From Blautia faecis (GTDB lineage: Bacteria > Bacillota > Clostridia > Lachnospirales > Lachnospiraceae): a stretch of DNA of 64,000 nt. Below the pieces are notes generated by a model that saw only the letters and a list, made by a program, of their open reading frames with translations, made no database searches and had not been told where the DNA came from. The position numbers were made by a program, and so were the translations under genes. Location of the stretch: the NCBI RefSeq assembly GCF_020554845.1, contig NZ_JAJCIA010000004.1, forward strand, positions 100,932-164,931, in the 5' to 3' direction. Shown in pieces: positions 43,778 through 53,889 of the stretch. Numbering within the stretch: position 1 is the stretch's first letter; every line of letters begins with the position of its first letter.

Positions 43778-46579
43778 CTATATCTCCCATCTCTCCAAAG
43801 AACTTATTTTTTTAATTGCCTTATCTGCTGCTTCTGGTGTGATTCCCATAAAAAATAAATCTTTTAGTTCATTCAGGCTCCGTTCCATATGCTCCGGATT
43901 TCGGCTCATTACCATCTGATAGGCTGCTGGCAGGTCTTCTTTTAGAATATCCAGCACTTCAGAATCCTTTGCAATCTGGCTCAGTCTTGTATTTTCATCA
44001 TAGATCTTGCGGAAATCCTGGTCAGACTGGTAGGAAAAGTCATAGCTTCCTGCAAAAAGCTGCTCTTTTCGTCCTCCGCTTCTCGGAAGCTGTACCTGGG
44101 CTTCACAACCAAATGGAATTTCCACATGAAGATGAAATATTCCATTATTATCAATTTTCCACTCTGAAACATAGTTTCCACAGGCAGAATGATAACAACA
44201 TTTGCAAAAATGGAGACGCATGTCCGGTACAGGTGCGATTATGGCTTTTTTGTATCCTGGTTCTGCCGGGCGGATTCCTGCAATATATGCATAGAAAAAT
44301 TCTACCACAGAGCCATATGCATAATGGTTCAGGGAATTCATCCCTGTACCGCTGATGCTTCCATCCGGCAAAAGAGAATTCCATCTTTCCCATATGGTGG
44401 TAGCCCCCAGATTTACACAATAGAGCCAGCTTGGGAACTCCTCCTGGAAAATGAAATCATAAGCCAGCTTTTCCATTTTATTTTCTCCAAGTGTCATGCA
44501 CAAAAGTGGAGCACCAACGAATCCACACCGTATTTTGTAGGCATCCTTTTTCAGACGTTCCTGGAACTGACGGATCAGCCTTTCCTTATCTCTATACAGT
44601 CCAAATTTCAGGGCAATAATGTAAGAGGCCTGGGTATCCAGTGCAAATCTTCCTGTAGCTGTAAAATACTCATCCAGAACCGCGTTTCTAATCTTCCCTG
44701 CCAGTTTCTCATACTTTTCTGCCTCTTCTTCATATCCCAGTTCTCTCGCAGCCTGTGCAGTCAGAGAAACTGACTGGTAATAGTAGACGGTGCCAATATA
44801 ATCGTCATCTGTACTGCCTTTAAAGCTCTGCTCCGTAGGACCGTCTAATGCAAGCCAGTCGCCAAACTGAAAACCATTTCTGAAAAAGCCGGTCTCGCCG
44901 TTTCTTATGTCTACCCGGTGCATATAATCCACCCATTCACGCATCATGGGGTAAAATTCCCGCAACTCTTCCAGACTGCCGAAATCCCGATACAAAAGTG
45001 CCGGAATAAAGGTACCTGCATCGCCCCACACACTGGCAGTTCCAAAATCCCCTTTAGACGGAATATAATTGGGAATCGCCCCATCAGCCCTTTGCTGTTC
45101 ACTGTGCAGGTCTTTCAGAAATTTCCTGTAAAAAGCCCTGGTATCCATATGGTAGGATGCGGTAGGCGCAAAGACCTGTGCATCACCAGTCCAGCCCAGG
45201 CGTTCGCTTCGCTGTGGACAGTCTGTGGGAAGATCAATGAAATTCGATTTCATTCCCCACAGACAGTTTTCATAAAGCCTGTTGATCTTTGGATTTGAAG
45301 TTACAAAATAACCGGTACGTTCCATATCGGAATAAATCACCTTCGATACGATAGAGGTCCTCGTAACTTCAAATGGCCAGCCACTTATTTTCAGATACCG
45401 ATAGCCAAAATAAGTGAAATGTGGTCTTACCTTTTCTTTTCTGCCATCCGAAACGTAGACAAATTCTGCTTTGGCATCTCTGTAATTGTCGTGATAGAAA
45501 TTGCCATTTTGCAGGACCTCACCGCATTCAATGACGATTCTGGTTCCCTTTGGAAAATCTGCCTCAAATTCCATGAATCCGGCATGATTCTGGCCGAAAT
45601 CCACCACAGTTTCTCCTGCAGGTGTATGGATGATTTCCTTTGGATGAAGCTCTTCTTTCGCCACAACCGGAAGACTGTAACGTTCTGTCAGTCTGCCTGG
45701 TGCGGTCTTTATTTCCACCTTTTTCCAAGGGTTCTCACGTTTTTCCCAGAGACTGTGGTTATAGATCTCACCCATGTAGATTCCACTGTCTTCAATGTCA
45801 CTTCCACGATACTTCCAGCTTTCATCTGTACCGATCACTTCCTGGCTTCCGTCCTCATAATCCACATGAAGCTCTGCAATCGCTTTCATCTCATCCCCGA
45901 AAAGGCAGGACTGGTTTTTCAGTCCGAAAGTTCCCATGTACCATCCTTTTCCAAGTAAAATCTCAATTGTATTTTCCTCTTCCAGTTCCTGGTTTTCACA
46001 CTTCTTTTCCCCTGCGGCAAAATCCTTCAAAAGCCTGGTGACATCGTAAGTCTGATACTGGTAGCATGCTTCATAATCATTTAAAAACGGAGCCAGATAT
46101 TCATTTCCAGCCTTTTTTCCATTCACATAGGCTTCATACAGACCAAGCCCGCAAATATACAGACGGGCTTTTTTTATTCTTTTTCCAATGGAAAACTGCT
46201 TTGTCAGAACCGGATGAAAGGTGTCTTCCCTGGAAGCACCAATCCACCTGGCAGTCCAGGGCTGATTCATTTTTCCAGTTTCAAAAAATGCAGGTTTACT
46301 GGAAGCAGTTTCCCCATTATCAGCTGTCACAGTCACACGCCAGTAATATCTGGTGCATGGCTCTGGGAAAAAGTCCAGCTTTGTTTCGTTTGAGCAGAGC
46401 TCACTGCCCTCTTTCTCATACAGGATTCCGGAAAAATCTTCCGTTGCACTGATCTGGATGCGTACCCTTTGCTGACGCTTTGCACTGGTGTCGGTTACCT
46501 TCCAGGAGCATAAGATACGGTCAAAAGAAAATCCTACTGGATCTGTAATACCATTTATTTTTAAGCCTGAAACTTTCAT
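43778..46579 (-). CDS. GH78 alpha-L-rhamnosidase
   Basis: A 933-residue protein starting MKVSGLKINGITDPVGFSFD after AGAGGAC. An N-terminal fibronectin-like and beta-sandwich region (residues 1-400) precedes the (alpha/alpha)6 barrel (about 405-780) with the acidic cluster DCPQRSERLGWTGD (D453, E459, D466). TTIWERWNSLLPDGS follows later in the barrel. The C-terminal domain is a beta-sandwich with an extra helical tail. It hydrolyses terminal alpha-L-rhamnose. No signal peptide, so it acts on imported oligosaccharides. It is the gene that defines this locus as rhamnoside-directed. Confidence 0.95.
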   Translation of the reverse strand: MKVSGLKINGITDPVGFSFDRILCSWKVTDTSAKRQQRVRIQISATEDFSGILYEKEGSELCSNETKLDFFPEPCTRYYWRVTVTADNGETASSKPAFFETGKMNQPWTARWIGASREDTFHPVLTKQFSIGKRIKKARLYICGLGLYEAYVNGKKAGNEYLAPFLNDYEACYQYQTYDVTRLLKDFAAGEKKCENQELEEENTIEILLGKGWYMGTFGLKNQSCLFGDEMKAIAELHVDYEDGSQEVIGTDESWKYRGSDIEDSGIYMGEIYNHSLWEKRENPWKKVEIKTAPGRLTERYSLPVVAKEELHPKEIIHTPAGETVVDFGQNHAGFMEFEADFPKGTRIVIECGEVLQNGNFYHDNYRDAKAEFVYVSDGRKEKVRPHFTYFGYRYLKISGWPFEVTRTSIVSKVIYSDMERTGYFVTSNPKINRLYENCLWGMKSNFIDLPTDCPQRSERLGWTGDAQVFAPTASYHMDTRAFYRKFLKDLHSEQQRADGAIPNYIPSKGDFGTASVWGDAGTFIPALLYRDFGSLEELREFYPMMREWVDYMHRVDIRNGETGFFRNGFQFGDWLALDGPTEQSFKGSTDDDYIGTVYYYQSVSLTAQAARELGYEEEAEKYEKLAGKIRNAVLDEYFTATGRFALDTQASYIIALKFGLYRDKERLIRQFQERLKKDAYKIRCGFVGAPLLCMTLGENKMEKLAYDFIFQEEFPSWLYCVNLGATTIWERWNSLLPDGSISGTGMNSLNHYAYGSVVEFFYAYIAGIRPAEPGYKKAIIAPVPDMRLHFCKCCYHSACGNYVSEWKIDNNGIFHLHVEIPFGCEAQVQLPRSGGRKEQLFAGSYDFSYQSDQDFRKIYDENTRLSQIAKDSEVLDILKEDLPAAYQMVMSRNPEHMERSLNELKDLFFMGITPEAADKAIKKISSLERWEI

Positions 46580-46688
46580 ATTCTGATGTCCTCTTTCTTC
46601 CTGTATTTTCCTTTTTTGGGGATTTCCCATTTTTCACCTGTACAGTCGGATTCCCAGACAAGTGATTGGTGTAGCTATTTCAGAACTC

Positions 46689-49106
46689 TCAGACGGTAAT
46701 CTCCAATGTTTTGTTTTCTGAGCGCACCTTCAGATTGACAGGATCGTCCTTTTTCGTTTTTCTTACAACAAGTAAGGCTCTTCCATGCCAGGTGCTGGTT
46801 TCGTTTGTAATGTATGGATATTTCGTCTTAGGATTTCCGCTTCCGAACCAGAATTTCACATCATCAGAGGTCTCACATGTCAGGTTGCACTCATGATTTT
46901 CAATCGCGATTCCATTCTTATCACGATTTGAAATTTCCACAAATACAAGTTCCCCAGCTTTTCCATTCTGAATATCAGCCTCTAAAATCTCCTCATTTCC
47001 AGCGGTCTGTAATACCATTCTCCCAAGCTCTTTTTCCCCTTCATAAGCAACAGCTTCCAGGGTTCCCGGCTCATAAACAGTTTCAAACAGGGTTCTAAAT
47101 CCCGCCTTGCTTCCACTGGCTTTTTTCCCAAGGCTTGTTCCATTCAGAAACAGCTCCACCTGGTCGCCAGGTGCATAAACCTCCACGATCACAGGCTTTT
47201 TCTCCATTCCCGGATAGGTCCAGGAAGAAAGTGTATCACTCATTACCCATGGCGTTTTGAATAATGGCTGACCGTATTTTTCTGGATTCTGAACAGCAAT
47301 ATAAGGCACTTTTCTTTCACCAAATACAATCTCACGGAAATAAGAAAGCGGTCGTCTGAAGCCTGTAATATCTATGTCTCCGCAATATGCCAGCTGGCAT
47401 GGAAATCCTGCTTTGAAGCCGCCTTCCTCCTGTGGGTAAGCCGGGATTCCTATTCCTGCTTCTCCAATATAATCCCATCCTGTCCAGGTAAAATCACCGA
47501 TCACATAGCTGAGGCGTTTTACATATTCCCAGTTATCTGCAATATCCGGCGGGTTGGTTTCACTGCCTACGATCACTCTGTCCGGATGTTCTTTCCCATC
47601 CATTTCATAACGGGCAGTCATATAATTGTATCCGGCAATATCCGTATTGGCACATGCCATATTGATTCGTTCTCCCACGATTTTGTTGGTAACGATTTTA
47701 TCAAGCTTTCCTTCCTGGGTTGCCATAAATGTCATAAAGTCATTTACATTTCCATCTAATTTTCCCGATGTTTTCAGATCATCCAATATCTGCGGAATCT
47801 TATCTCCTGATGCAAATACACCATTAATGGAGGCCAGGGTATAACGTATGGGATCCAGTTCTTTGATCTTTTCACATATCTCATGGCATAACTTTGCCCC
47901 ATGATCTGTCCCAATTTCCGGAATCTCATTTCCCACGGAATACATGATCACACTGGGATGATTAAAGTCTTTTCGCACCATGGCTTCCACATCCTTTTCC
48001 CACCATTCCAAAAAGAACATTCCATAATCATAATCAGTTTTGCTGCGGGTCCACATATCGCTGACTTCATCCATTACATACATGCCAAGCTCATCGCATG
48101 CCTTAAGAAGTGCAGGTGCAGCCGGATGATGTGCCATACGGATGGCATTAAAACCTGCTTTTTTCATCCTGTCAATCCGGCGGTACTCTGCATCCAAAAA
48201 TGTGGCAGCGCCAAGAATTCCACTGTCATGGTGAATACAAGCACCTTTTAATTTCACACTTTTTCCATTTACACGCAGACCGTGAACGGCGTCCAGTGCA
48301 AGGGTACGAATGCCAAAAGTCTCCACATTTTCGTCCAGAAGTTCTTCTCCTTCATACAGACGACTTCTCATCTGATAGAGATAAGGAGTATCCACCGACC
48401 AGGGCATTGGATTTTTCACTACAATGCGGTCTGTCATTTTCCGTTTTTCGCCTTCAAATACTGTCAGAGGAACCTCCTGTACGGCTGCCAGTTGTCCATC
48501 TTTTTCCAGAATTTCCGTTATAAGGCGCAGTCTGTGTGTACCTGTGCTGCGGTTCCAAATGGTTGTCTGAACTTTTACCACAGCAATCTCATCCAAGCTC
48601 TCTGTTACTGCCTGCACACCTTCCGGAGCCAGATAGGTCATTGGCCCCCGAAGCAGCCACACATCCTGGTAAATACCACCGCCGCTGTACCATCTGCTGT
48701 TTGGCATGGCACCATTGCGTACGATCACACGGATTTCATTTTCCTGCCCATATTTCAGATAGGAATTCAAAGGTACATAAAATCCACTGTAACCATAAGG
48801 GCATTTTGCAGCTAGTGCTCCATTTATGTAAATCATAGAATTCATATAAATACCATCAAATTTCAGCATTACAGTCTCCTGCTCCATAGACGGATCTGCA
48901 AAAAAGAATTTCACATAATTATAGATATCGCCGTCCCTAAATCCGGTATTCCCTCCATTTTTACTTTCTGCATAGGCAGGTTTTTCCTGCATAATATCAT
49001 GGGGAAGTGTCACTTCCCGGGCATCCCCTGCAATTCCCCATACAAGGGCAAAGGCATCGCTTCCGGTCCAATATTTCCATCCTTCGTTAAATTTTGTTTT
49101 CTTCAT
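46689..49106 (-). CDS. GH2 family glycoside hydrolase
   Basis: An 805-residue GH2 enzyme starting MKKTKFNEGWKYWTGSDAFA. The jelly-roll sugar-binding domain (1-170) has GGIYQDVWL, followed by an Ig-like domain. The TIM barrel has the acid/base E391 in SVGNEIPEIG and the nucleophile E516 in VGSETNPPD. C-terminal DUF4982-like and Ig-like domains follow. No signal peptide. GH2 covers beta-galactosidases, beta-glucuronidases and beta-mannosidases; by overall layout beta-galactosidase-like activity is most likely but not certain. Confidence 0.93.
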   Translation of the reverse strand: MKKTKFNEGWKYWTGSDAFALVWGIAGDAREVTLPHDIMQEKPAYAESKNGGNTGFRDGDIYNYVKFFFADPSMEQETVMLKFDGIYMNSMIYINGALAAKCPYGYSGFYVPLNSYLKYGQENEIRVIVRNGAMPNSRWYSGGGIYQDVWLLRGPMTYLAPEGVQAVTESLDEIAVVKVQTTIWNRSTGTHRLRLITEILEKDGQLAAVQEVPLTVFEGEKRKMTDRIVVKNPMPWSVDTPYLYQMRSRLYEGEELLDENVETFGIRTLALDAVHGLRVNGKSVKLKGACIHHDSGILGAATFLDAEYRRIDRMKKAGFNAIRMAHHPAAPALLKACDELGMYVMDEVSDMWTRSKTDYDYGMFFLEWWEKDVEAMVRKDFNHPSVIMYSVGNEIPEIGTDHGAKLCHEICEKIKELDPIRYTLASINGVFASGDKIPQILDDLKTSGKLDGNVNDFMTFMATQEGKLDKIVTNKIVGERINMACANTDIAGYNYMTARYEMDGKEHPDRVIVGSETNPPDIADNWEYVKRLSYVIGDFTWTGWDYIGEAGIGIPAYPQEEGGFKAGFPCQLAYCGDIDITGFRRPLSYFREIVFGERKVPYIAVQNPEKYGQPLFKTPWVMSDTLSSWTYPGMEKKPVIVEVYAPGDQVELFLNGTSLGKKASGSKAGFRTLFETVYEPGTLEAVAYEGEKELGRMVLQTAGNEEILEADIQNGKAGELVFVEISNRDKNGIAIENHECNLTCETSDDVKFWFGSGNPKTKYPYITNETSTWHGRALLVVRKTKKDDPVNLKVRSENKTLEITV

Positions 49107-49122
49107 TCTTCTTCTCCCCTTG

Positions 49123-50193
49123 TTATTCAAACTCTTCCAGTTTCCAGGAATCTCTCCAGCGGATTACGGGCCTGTCATTCTCGAATATGATGGGAAGCCA
49201 TACATAATCAGCAATGTCGGTATTTTCCGCACCTGCCTGGATTCCATGTTCTTTATCCTTTCGCTCCACTACAGACCAGTCTGGTACTTTTCCAGATTCC
49301 GGATTAAAGATTGCCTCAAAATTATCTGCATAATCCAGATAATTCAGATAAGTTCTTTTTGGAAGCCAGCGGTCAGCACAGGCAATATACAAATCTTTTT
49401 TCCCTGGAACCTTCAGTACACAGGAAATCTGACTGTGAAAAGAGGTGTGGCTTGGATCTTCCATGTGCGGATCACCAAGAACCTGGTATGGTCCATGCCA
49501 GGAATCTCCTACTGCGATTTCAGAGGGATTAGGCAGATATCCGGTAGTTCCGGAACTTAGCAGATAATGTTTTCCTTTTCGCATAAAATGTGCGATTCCT
49601 TCTCTTACATAGGGTGGACTGATTCTTGGAAAATGGGTGCTGTAGTAGCCGGTCACATCTGTGTAATCTTCCGTGAGATCCGCACAGATGGTTTCCGTAT
49701 GAACCCTTTCAAAGTAATAATATGCCTTGCCATCTGGCGCTGTTGCCAGATCAAAATCCCCTGCATTCATTCCAAGTGGCCGAAGACCTTCCCGGATTTT
49801 CTTATATGGTCCCAGTATGTGGTCTGCAGTCAGAATTGTTTCTGACTGCGTACCATCTTTATTCATGATTTTCAGCCAGCAGACATATTTTTGCGTCTGC
49901 TGGTTGTAGAGAATATGAGGTCTGTCCATGCACGCAGAAGGGTGCAGACTGGAATCAGGATCATCCGGTTCCGGAGGAATGATCAGCCCCTCATCCTTCC
50001 AGTTGTAAAGGTCTTTCGAGCTGTAGCAGCGTACTCCCCAATGCCAGATTCCGTTCTTTCCATCTGTTTTTTCTTTGTTTTCCCCATACCAGTAATAAGT
50101 ATCGTCTATATAGATAACCGAGCCTCCATGTGCCTGGATTCTTTTTCCTTCCGTGTCCAGCCACACCTGCCCCGGATAAAATGCGTCGTACAT
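49123..50193 (-). CDS. GH43-like five-bladed propeller glycosidase
   Basis: About 356 residues starting MYDAFYPGQVWLDTEGKRIQ; an ATG three codons earlier is possible. The repeated blades (GGSVIYIDDTYYWYGENKE; DRPHILYNQQTQKYVCWLKI; NAGDFDLATAPDGKAYYYFE) are typical of GH43 and related propeller enzymes acting on arabinose, galactose or xylose. No signal peptide. I cannot assign a subfamily. The next gene, GH2, begins 17 bases from its stop, indicating one operon. Confidence 0.82.
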   Translation of the reverse strand: MYDAFYPGQVWLDTEGKRIQAHGGSVIYIDDTYYWYGENKEKTDGKNGIWHWGVRCYSSKDLYNWKDEGLIIPPEPDDPDSSLHPSACMDRPHILYNQQTQKYVCWLKIMNKDGTQSETILTADHILGPYKKIREGLRPLGMNAGDFDLATAPDGKAYYYFERVHTETICADLTEDYTDVTGYYSTHFPRISPPYVREGIAHFMRKGKHYLLSSGTTGYLPNPSEIAVGDSWHGPYQVLGDPHMEDPSHTSFHSQISCVLKVPGKKDLYIACADRWLPKRTYLNYLDYADNFEAIFNPESGKVPDWSVVERKDKEHGIQAGAENTDIADYVWLPIIFENDRPVIRWRDSWKLEEFE

Positions 50194-50248
50194 AAATATC
50201 ACCTTTTTCGTTATTTTAGCTATCTTTATGTTGCTTCAATTTCATTTT

Positions 50249-52939
50249 TCAGGAAAATTTCAAAACTGTCCGGAACATTCTGTATACACTTTTTTCAAGA
50301 CGTTTCCGGTCAATCTTGCCGTCCTCCACTCCTTTTACAATCTGCATAGGCTGTGTATCTTCCATACCGCCTGGTGTGATCCAGCCGTTTCCTGCATCCA
50401 CTGCCTTTACAATGTCGCAGGTATCAGAAGAGGTCCAGTCTGTCATCACGAAACCATCAAATCCAAATTCTTTTTCAAAAATTCCCTGTAACATATCTCC
50501 GTTTTCTGCACAGAAAACTCCGTTTACACCGTTATAGGCGGTCATCAAAGAAGCTGGCTTGTAAACGGTAAATGCTTCTTCAAATACTTTTAAATACAAT
50601 TCCCGAAGTGTTCTTTCGTCAATAATACTGTCATTTCTAAGTCTTGAGGATTCGCAGTTGTTCGCCACAATATGTTTCATACAACTTGCTACCCCATGAT
50701 CTTCCAGTCCTTTTCCGTGATTTCCTGCCATTTTTCCTGCAAGGAAAGGATCCTCACTGAAATATTCTGCATTTCTTCCTCCCAGCGGATTCCTGTGAAG
50801 ATTCGCCGCCGGCGCAAGAATCACATTTACTTCTTTTTCCTTCGCTTCATCTGCAATTGCAGCTCCGGTCTCATAAGCCAGTTCTTCATTAAAAGTTGCA
50901 CATACAGTCACTGAACAAGGGAAACCAATGTTTTTCTCATTCAGGTTTACTCCGTTATTTCCATCTGCAAATACAAATTCCGGTGTGCCGTATTTCTCCA
51001 TAACGAAAATTCTTCCGGCTTCTCCCTTCTGATCCATTCCCCAGCCGTTTTTGGCACATACTGCCATGCGCGCCAGGTCATAGGTGGAAAGCTGGCCAAT
51101 AAAGGCTCCAAGTAAGCTTTCATCTGCTTTTACCATGTCCCAGGTAATCATTTTTCTATCTGTTCGCTCTTTATTTTGATTTGCAATCACTTCTACATCG
51201 CTTTCGTTTTCCTTCCAGACCTGCTTCCCCTGGAATGAAAATCCTTCCAGACCTGTCATTCTGGTATTTTTTCCACTCGGATAGGTCTGCTCTTCCTGTT
51301 TTTTGGAAAGAATACGTAGCTCATATTCTTCCGGAAGTGCCATATAATTCCTGCTCTGGTATAAAGTCACCTCTTCATCCAGCTGCCAGCAGGAAACCTC
51401 CACGCTGTTTTCCAGTGAATCTCCTGCAAAAAGTCTGTATTCCCCTTCTTCGCAGATCCAGGACGCATTTTCCACATCAAAGGATGCCAGTTCCCGTCCA
51501 TTTATGGTAAGCTTCAGTTCCTGACATTCACCTGGCTGAAGCAATTTTGTTTTTGCAAAACCAGCCAGTCTGCGGAAAGGCTGCTCCAGTTTTTTCTCCG
51601 GAAGCTGTGCATACAGCTGTACCACTTCTTTTCCGGCTCTGTCCCCTGTATTGGTAACAGACACGCAAATCTGTACGGCAGCCTCATCCAGCGTAGCAGG
51701 CTTGCTCCACTTCACGTCCCTGGCAGAAAGTTCAAATGTGGTATAGCTAAGTCCATGTCCAAAGCTGTACGCTGTTTTCTTTTTGAATGTGTCAAAATAA
51801 CGGTAGCCTATATACAAGCCTTCTTCATATAACGAGTCAATATACTTTTCACAACCGCCACTTATCCGCTCCTGTGGGGTTTCCGGCTGATAGAAATTCC
51901 GGGAAGACGGGATTTCTTCCCATGTCAGGCTCCAGGTATCCGGAAGCTTTCCAGATGGATTTACTGTTCCTGCAAGAATCTCTGCCACTGCCCTGCCGCC
52001 GTTCATTCCGCAAAGCCCGGTCCAGAGTACTGCATCAATTCCATATTTTTCCACACAACGGCCATCCACAGGGTATCCTGTATTTAACAACAGAACTGTA
52101 TGGGAAAAAGTTCTGCTGACCTTTTCGATCAGCCTTTCTTCTTCGTCCGTCAGATAAAATTCACCTTTAAATGCAAGATTATCGAAATTCTCACTTGTAC
52201 CGCGGGTCAGTGCAAGTATTGCGGTATCCGCATAATCTACTGCTCTTTTCAGCACGTCTTCCTCTGGAAGAGTGTCTGTTGCTTCTGCATAAAATTTACG
52301 TAGCTCCGGATTTATCTTCAAAGATGTATAATTTTCAATGCCCTCAAACAACCGGATCTGATATCTTGGATTAATTCTTCCTGCACCGGATGCCCCGATA
52401 CGGAATTTTGCAAAACCACTTCCAAAAACATTGATTTTTGCCTCTTGTGCAAAGGGGAGCACATGCTTCTCATTTTTTAAAAGCACGATTCCCTCTCTGG
52501 CAACCTTAAGTGTCACCTGATCTCTTTTCTCATATCGCGGTTCTTCTCCAGCCTTTGGACGGGTGTGGAGGCAATACTCCATTGGCTGCATTTCATTTCC
52601 ATCCTCATCTACGATTCCCTGAATCAGGATGTGATAATCTTTATCATACTCTGTCAGCACTGGCTGCAGGCAAAGACCTACGATTGTTTCCCTAAATGGG
52701 CCTACATTACAGATTTCACTGATAATTCTTATATTTTTGTCACCCTCTCTCAACAGGGCTCTGGCATTTTCCATACTGCCGATCTTTTTTGTGCAGACGA
52801 AACAGAAGCATCCTTCCATTCTGTGATCCAGCATATATTCTGCGCCGTCTACATCTTCAATATTAAATTCCGGTGCTTTCATTGCAAGCAGCTGCGGGAG
52901 ATTAGTTTTTCCATGTGGGATATCTCCAAAAAAGCTCAT
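50249..52939 (-). CDS. GH3 family glycoside hydrolase with reversed domain order
   Basis: An 896-residue enzyme in which the usual C-terminal parts come first. An N-terminal region of about 130 residues is followed by the GH3 C-terminal alpha/beta domain (LKVAREGIVLLKNEKHVLPF; SGKLPDTWSLTWEEIPSS) and a fibronectin III-like domain (FGHGLSYTTFELSARDV onward). The TIM barrel occupies the last third, with ILAPAANLHRNPLGGRNAEY, KHIVANNCESSR and the nucleophile D834 in VMTDW. This permuted order is known from some rumen and gut GH3 beta-glucosidases. No signal peptide; probably beta-glucosidase or beta-xylosidase on imported oligosaccharides. Confidence 0.92.
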   Translation of the reverse strand: MSFFGDIPHGKTNLPQLLAMKAPEFNIEDVDGAEYMLDHRMEGCFCFVCTKKIGSMENARALLREGDKNIRIISEICNVGPFRETIVGLCLQPVLTEYDKDYHILIQGIVDEDGNEMQPMEYCLHTRPKAGEEPRYEKRDQVTLKVAREGIVLLKNEKHVLPFAQEAKINVFGSGFAKFRIGASGAGRINPRYQIRLFEGIENYTSLKINPELRKFYAEATDTLPEEDVLKRAVDYADTAILALTRGTSENFDNLAFKGEFYLTDEEERLIEKVSRTFSHTVLLLNTGYPVDGRCVEKYGIDAVLWTGLCGMNGGRAVAEILAGTVNPSGKLPDTWSLTWEEIPSSRNFYQPETPQERISGGCEKYIDSLYEEGLYIGYRYFDTFKKKTAYSFGHGLSYTTFELSARDVKWSKPATLDEAAVQICVSVTNTGDRAGKEVVQLYAQLPEKKLEQPFRRLAGFAKTKLLQPGECQELKLTINGRELASFDVENASWICEEGEYRLFAGDSLENSVEVSCWQLDEEVTLYQSRNYMALPEEYELRILSKKQEEQTYPSGKNTRMTGLEGFSFQGKQVWKENESDVEVIANQNKERTDRKMITWDMVKADESLLGAFIGQLSTYDLARMAVCAKNGWGMDQKGEAGRIFVMEKYGTPEFVFADGNNGVNLNEKNIGFPCSVTVCATFNEELAYETGAAIADEAKEKEVNVILAPAANLHRNPLGGRNAEYFSEDPFLAGKMAGNHGKGLEDHGVASCMKHIVANNCESSRLRNDSIIDERTLRELYLKVFEEAFTVYKPASLMTAYNGVNGVFCAENGDMLQGIFEKEFGFDGFVMTDWTSSDTCDIVKAVDAGNGWITPGGMEDTQPMQIVKGVEDGKIDRKRLEKSVYRMFRTVLKFS

Positions 52940-52993
52940 AGTTTCCTCCTGTTATCATCCTTTTTATCTGAGCAGTTACCTGCGTTTCACAAA

Positions 52994-53878
52994 TCATCCT
53001 TTTACAGAACCAGCCATAAGACCTGCTGCGAAATATTTCTGGAAGAAAGGATATGCCACCAGCACCGGGAAAATTCCAACCACTGCCACTGCCATACGGA
53101 TCGTGGTTGATGGCAGGTCAGCTGCAGATGCACCGGCGGTGCCTCCCAAAGATGCCAGCATAGCCACACTTTCATTGATCGCGTTCAGCACTGCCTGAAC
53201 TGTATATAAGGATTTATCGTCAATATAATACAGGGCATTCTGCCAGTCATTCCAGTATGCGATGCCACTCATCAGTCCAACTGTGGCCAGAATCGGCACA
53301 GACAATGGAAGAACCAGTTTGAAGAAAATCACGAATTCGCTTGCACCATCAATTCTGGCAGACTCATAGATTTCCTCTGGTATACTGTGTGAAAAGTAAT
53401 TTCTTACCAGCATAATATTAAATACGTTCATCAACAGATTCGGCACGATTAATCCAAAGATCGTATTTTTCACATGGAAAATCGTTACATAGCTGATATA
53501 AGTTGCTACCAGACCTCCATTAAAAAGCATGGTGATAACAATGATCAGGTTCATAATTTTTACACCTGGAAGGTTGCTTTTGGAAAGTACATAGGCTGTC
53601 AGGGCTGTCAGCACAATACAGGACGCCGTTCCAATCGCCGTAACCAAAATGGTCATTCCATAAGCCCTGAAAAATGTAGCACCATTTTCAGCAATATACC
53701 GATACGCATCTAGGGATAATTTTTGCGGAAAATAACTGTAACCATACTTCAATGCCACATCTTCATCTGTAAAAGATGCAATGATCAGCAGAATAAATGG
53801 CAGAATTGCCAGTGCGGACAACACAATCATCACAATATGTGCCGCTGCCCTCCATCTTTTTTCGTCTTTTGATACCAT
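52994..53878 (-). CDS. Carbohydrate ABC transporter permease (LplC/YtcP-type)
   Basis: A 294-residue inner-membrane permease with six hydrophobic helices and the EAA loop (YESARIDGASEFVIFFKLVL). The sequence resembles the LplC/YtcP branch of CUT1 sugar permeases. It follows the partner permease by 11 bases. The complex would import an oligosaccharide; the ATPase is not encoded here and is probably a shared MsmX-type subunit. Confidence 0.94.
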   Translation of the reverse strand: MVSKDEKRWRAAAHIVMIVLSALAILPFILLIIASFTDEDVALKYGYSYFPQKLSLDAYRYIAENGATFFRAYGMTILVTAIGTASCIVLTALTAYVLSKSNLPGVKIMNLIIVITMLFNGGLVATYISYVTIFHVKNTIFGLIVPNLLMNVFNIMLVRNYFSHSIPEEIYESARIDGASEFVIFFKLVLPLSVPILATVGLMSGIAYWNDWQNALYYIDDKSLYTVQAVLNAINESVAMLASLGGTAGASAADLPSTTIRMAVAVVGIFPVLVAYPFFQKYFAAGLMAGSVKG

Positions 53879-53889
53879 ATTCCCGCCTC

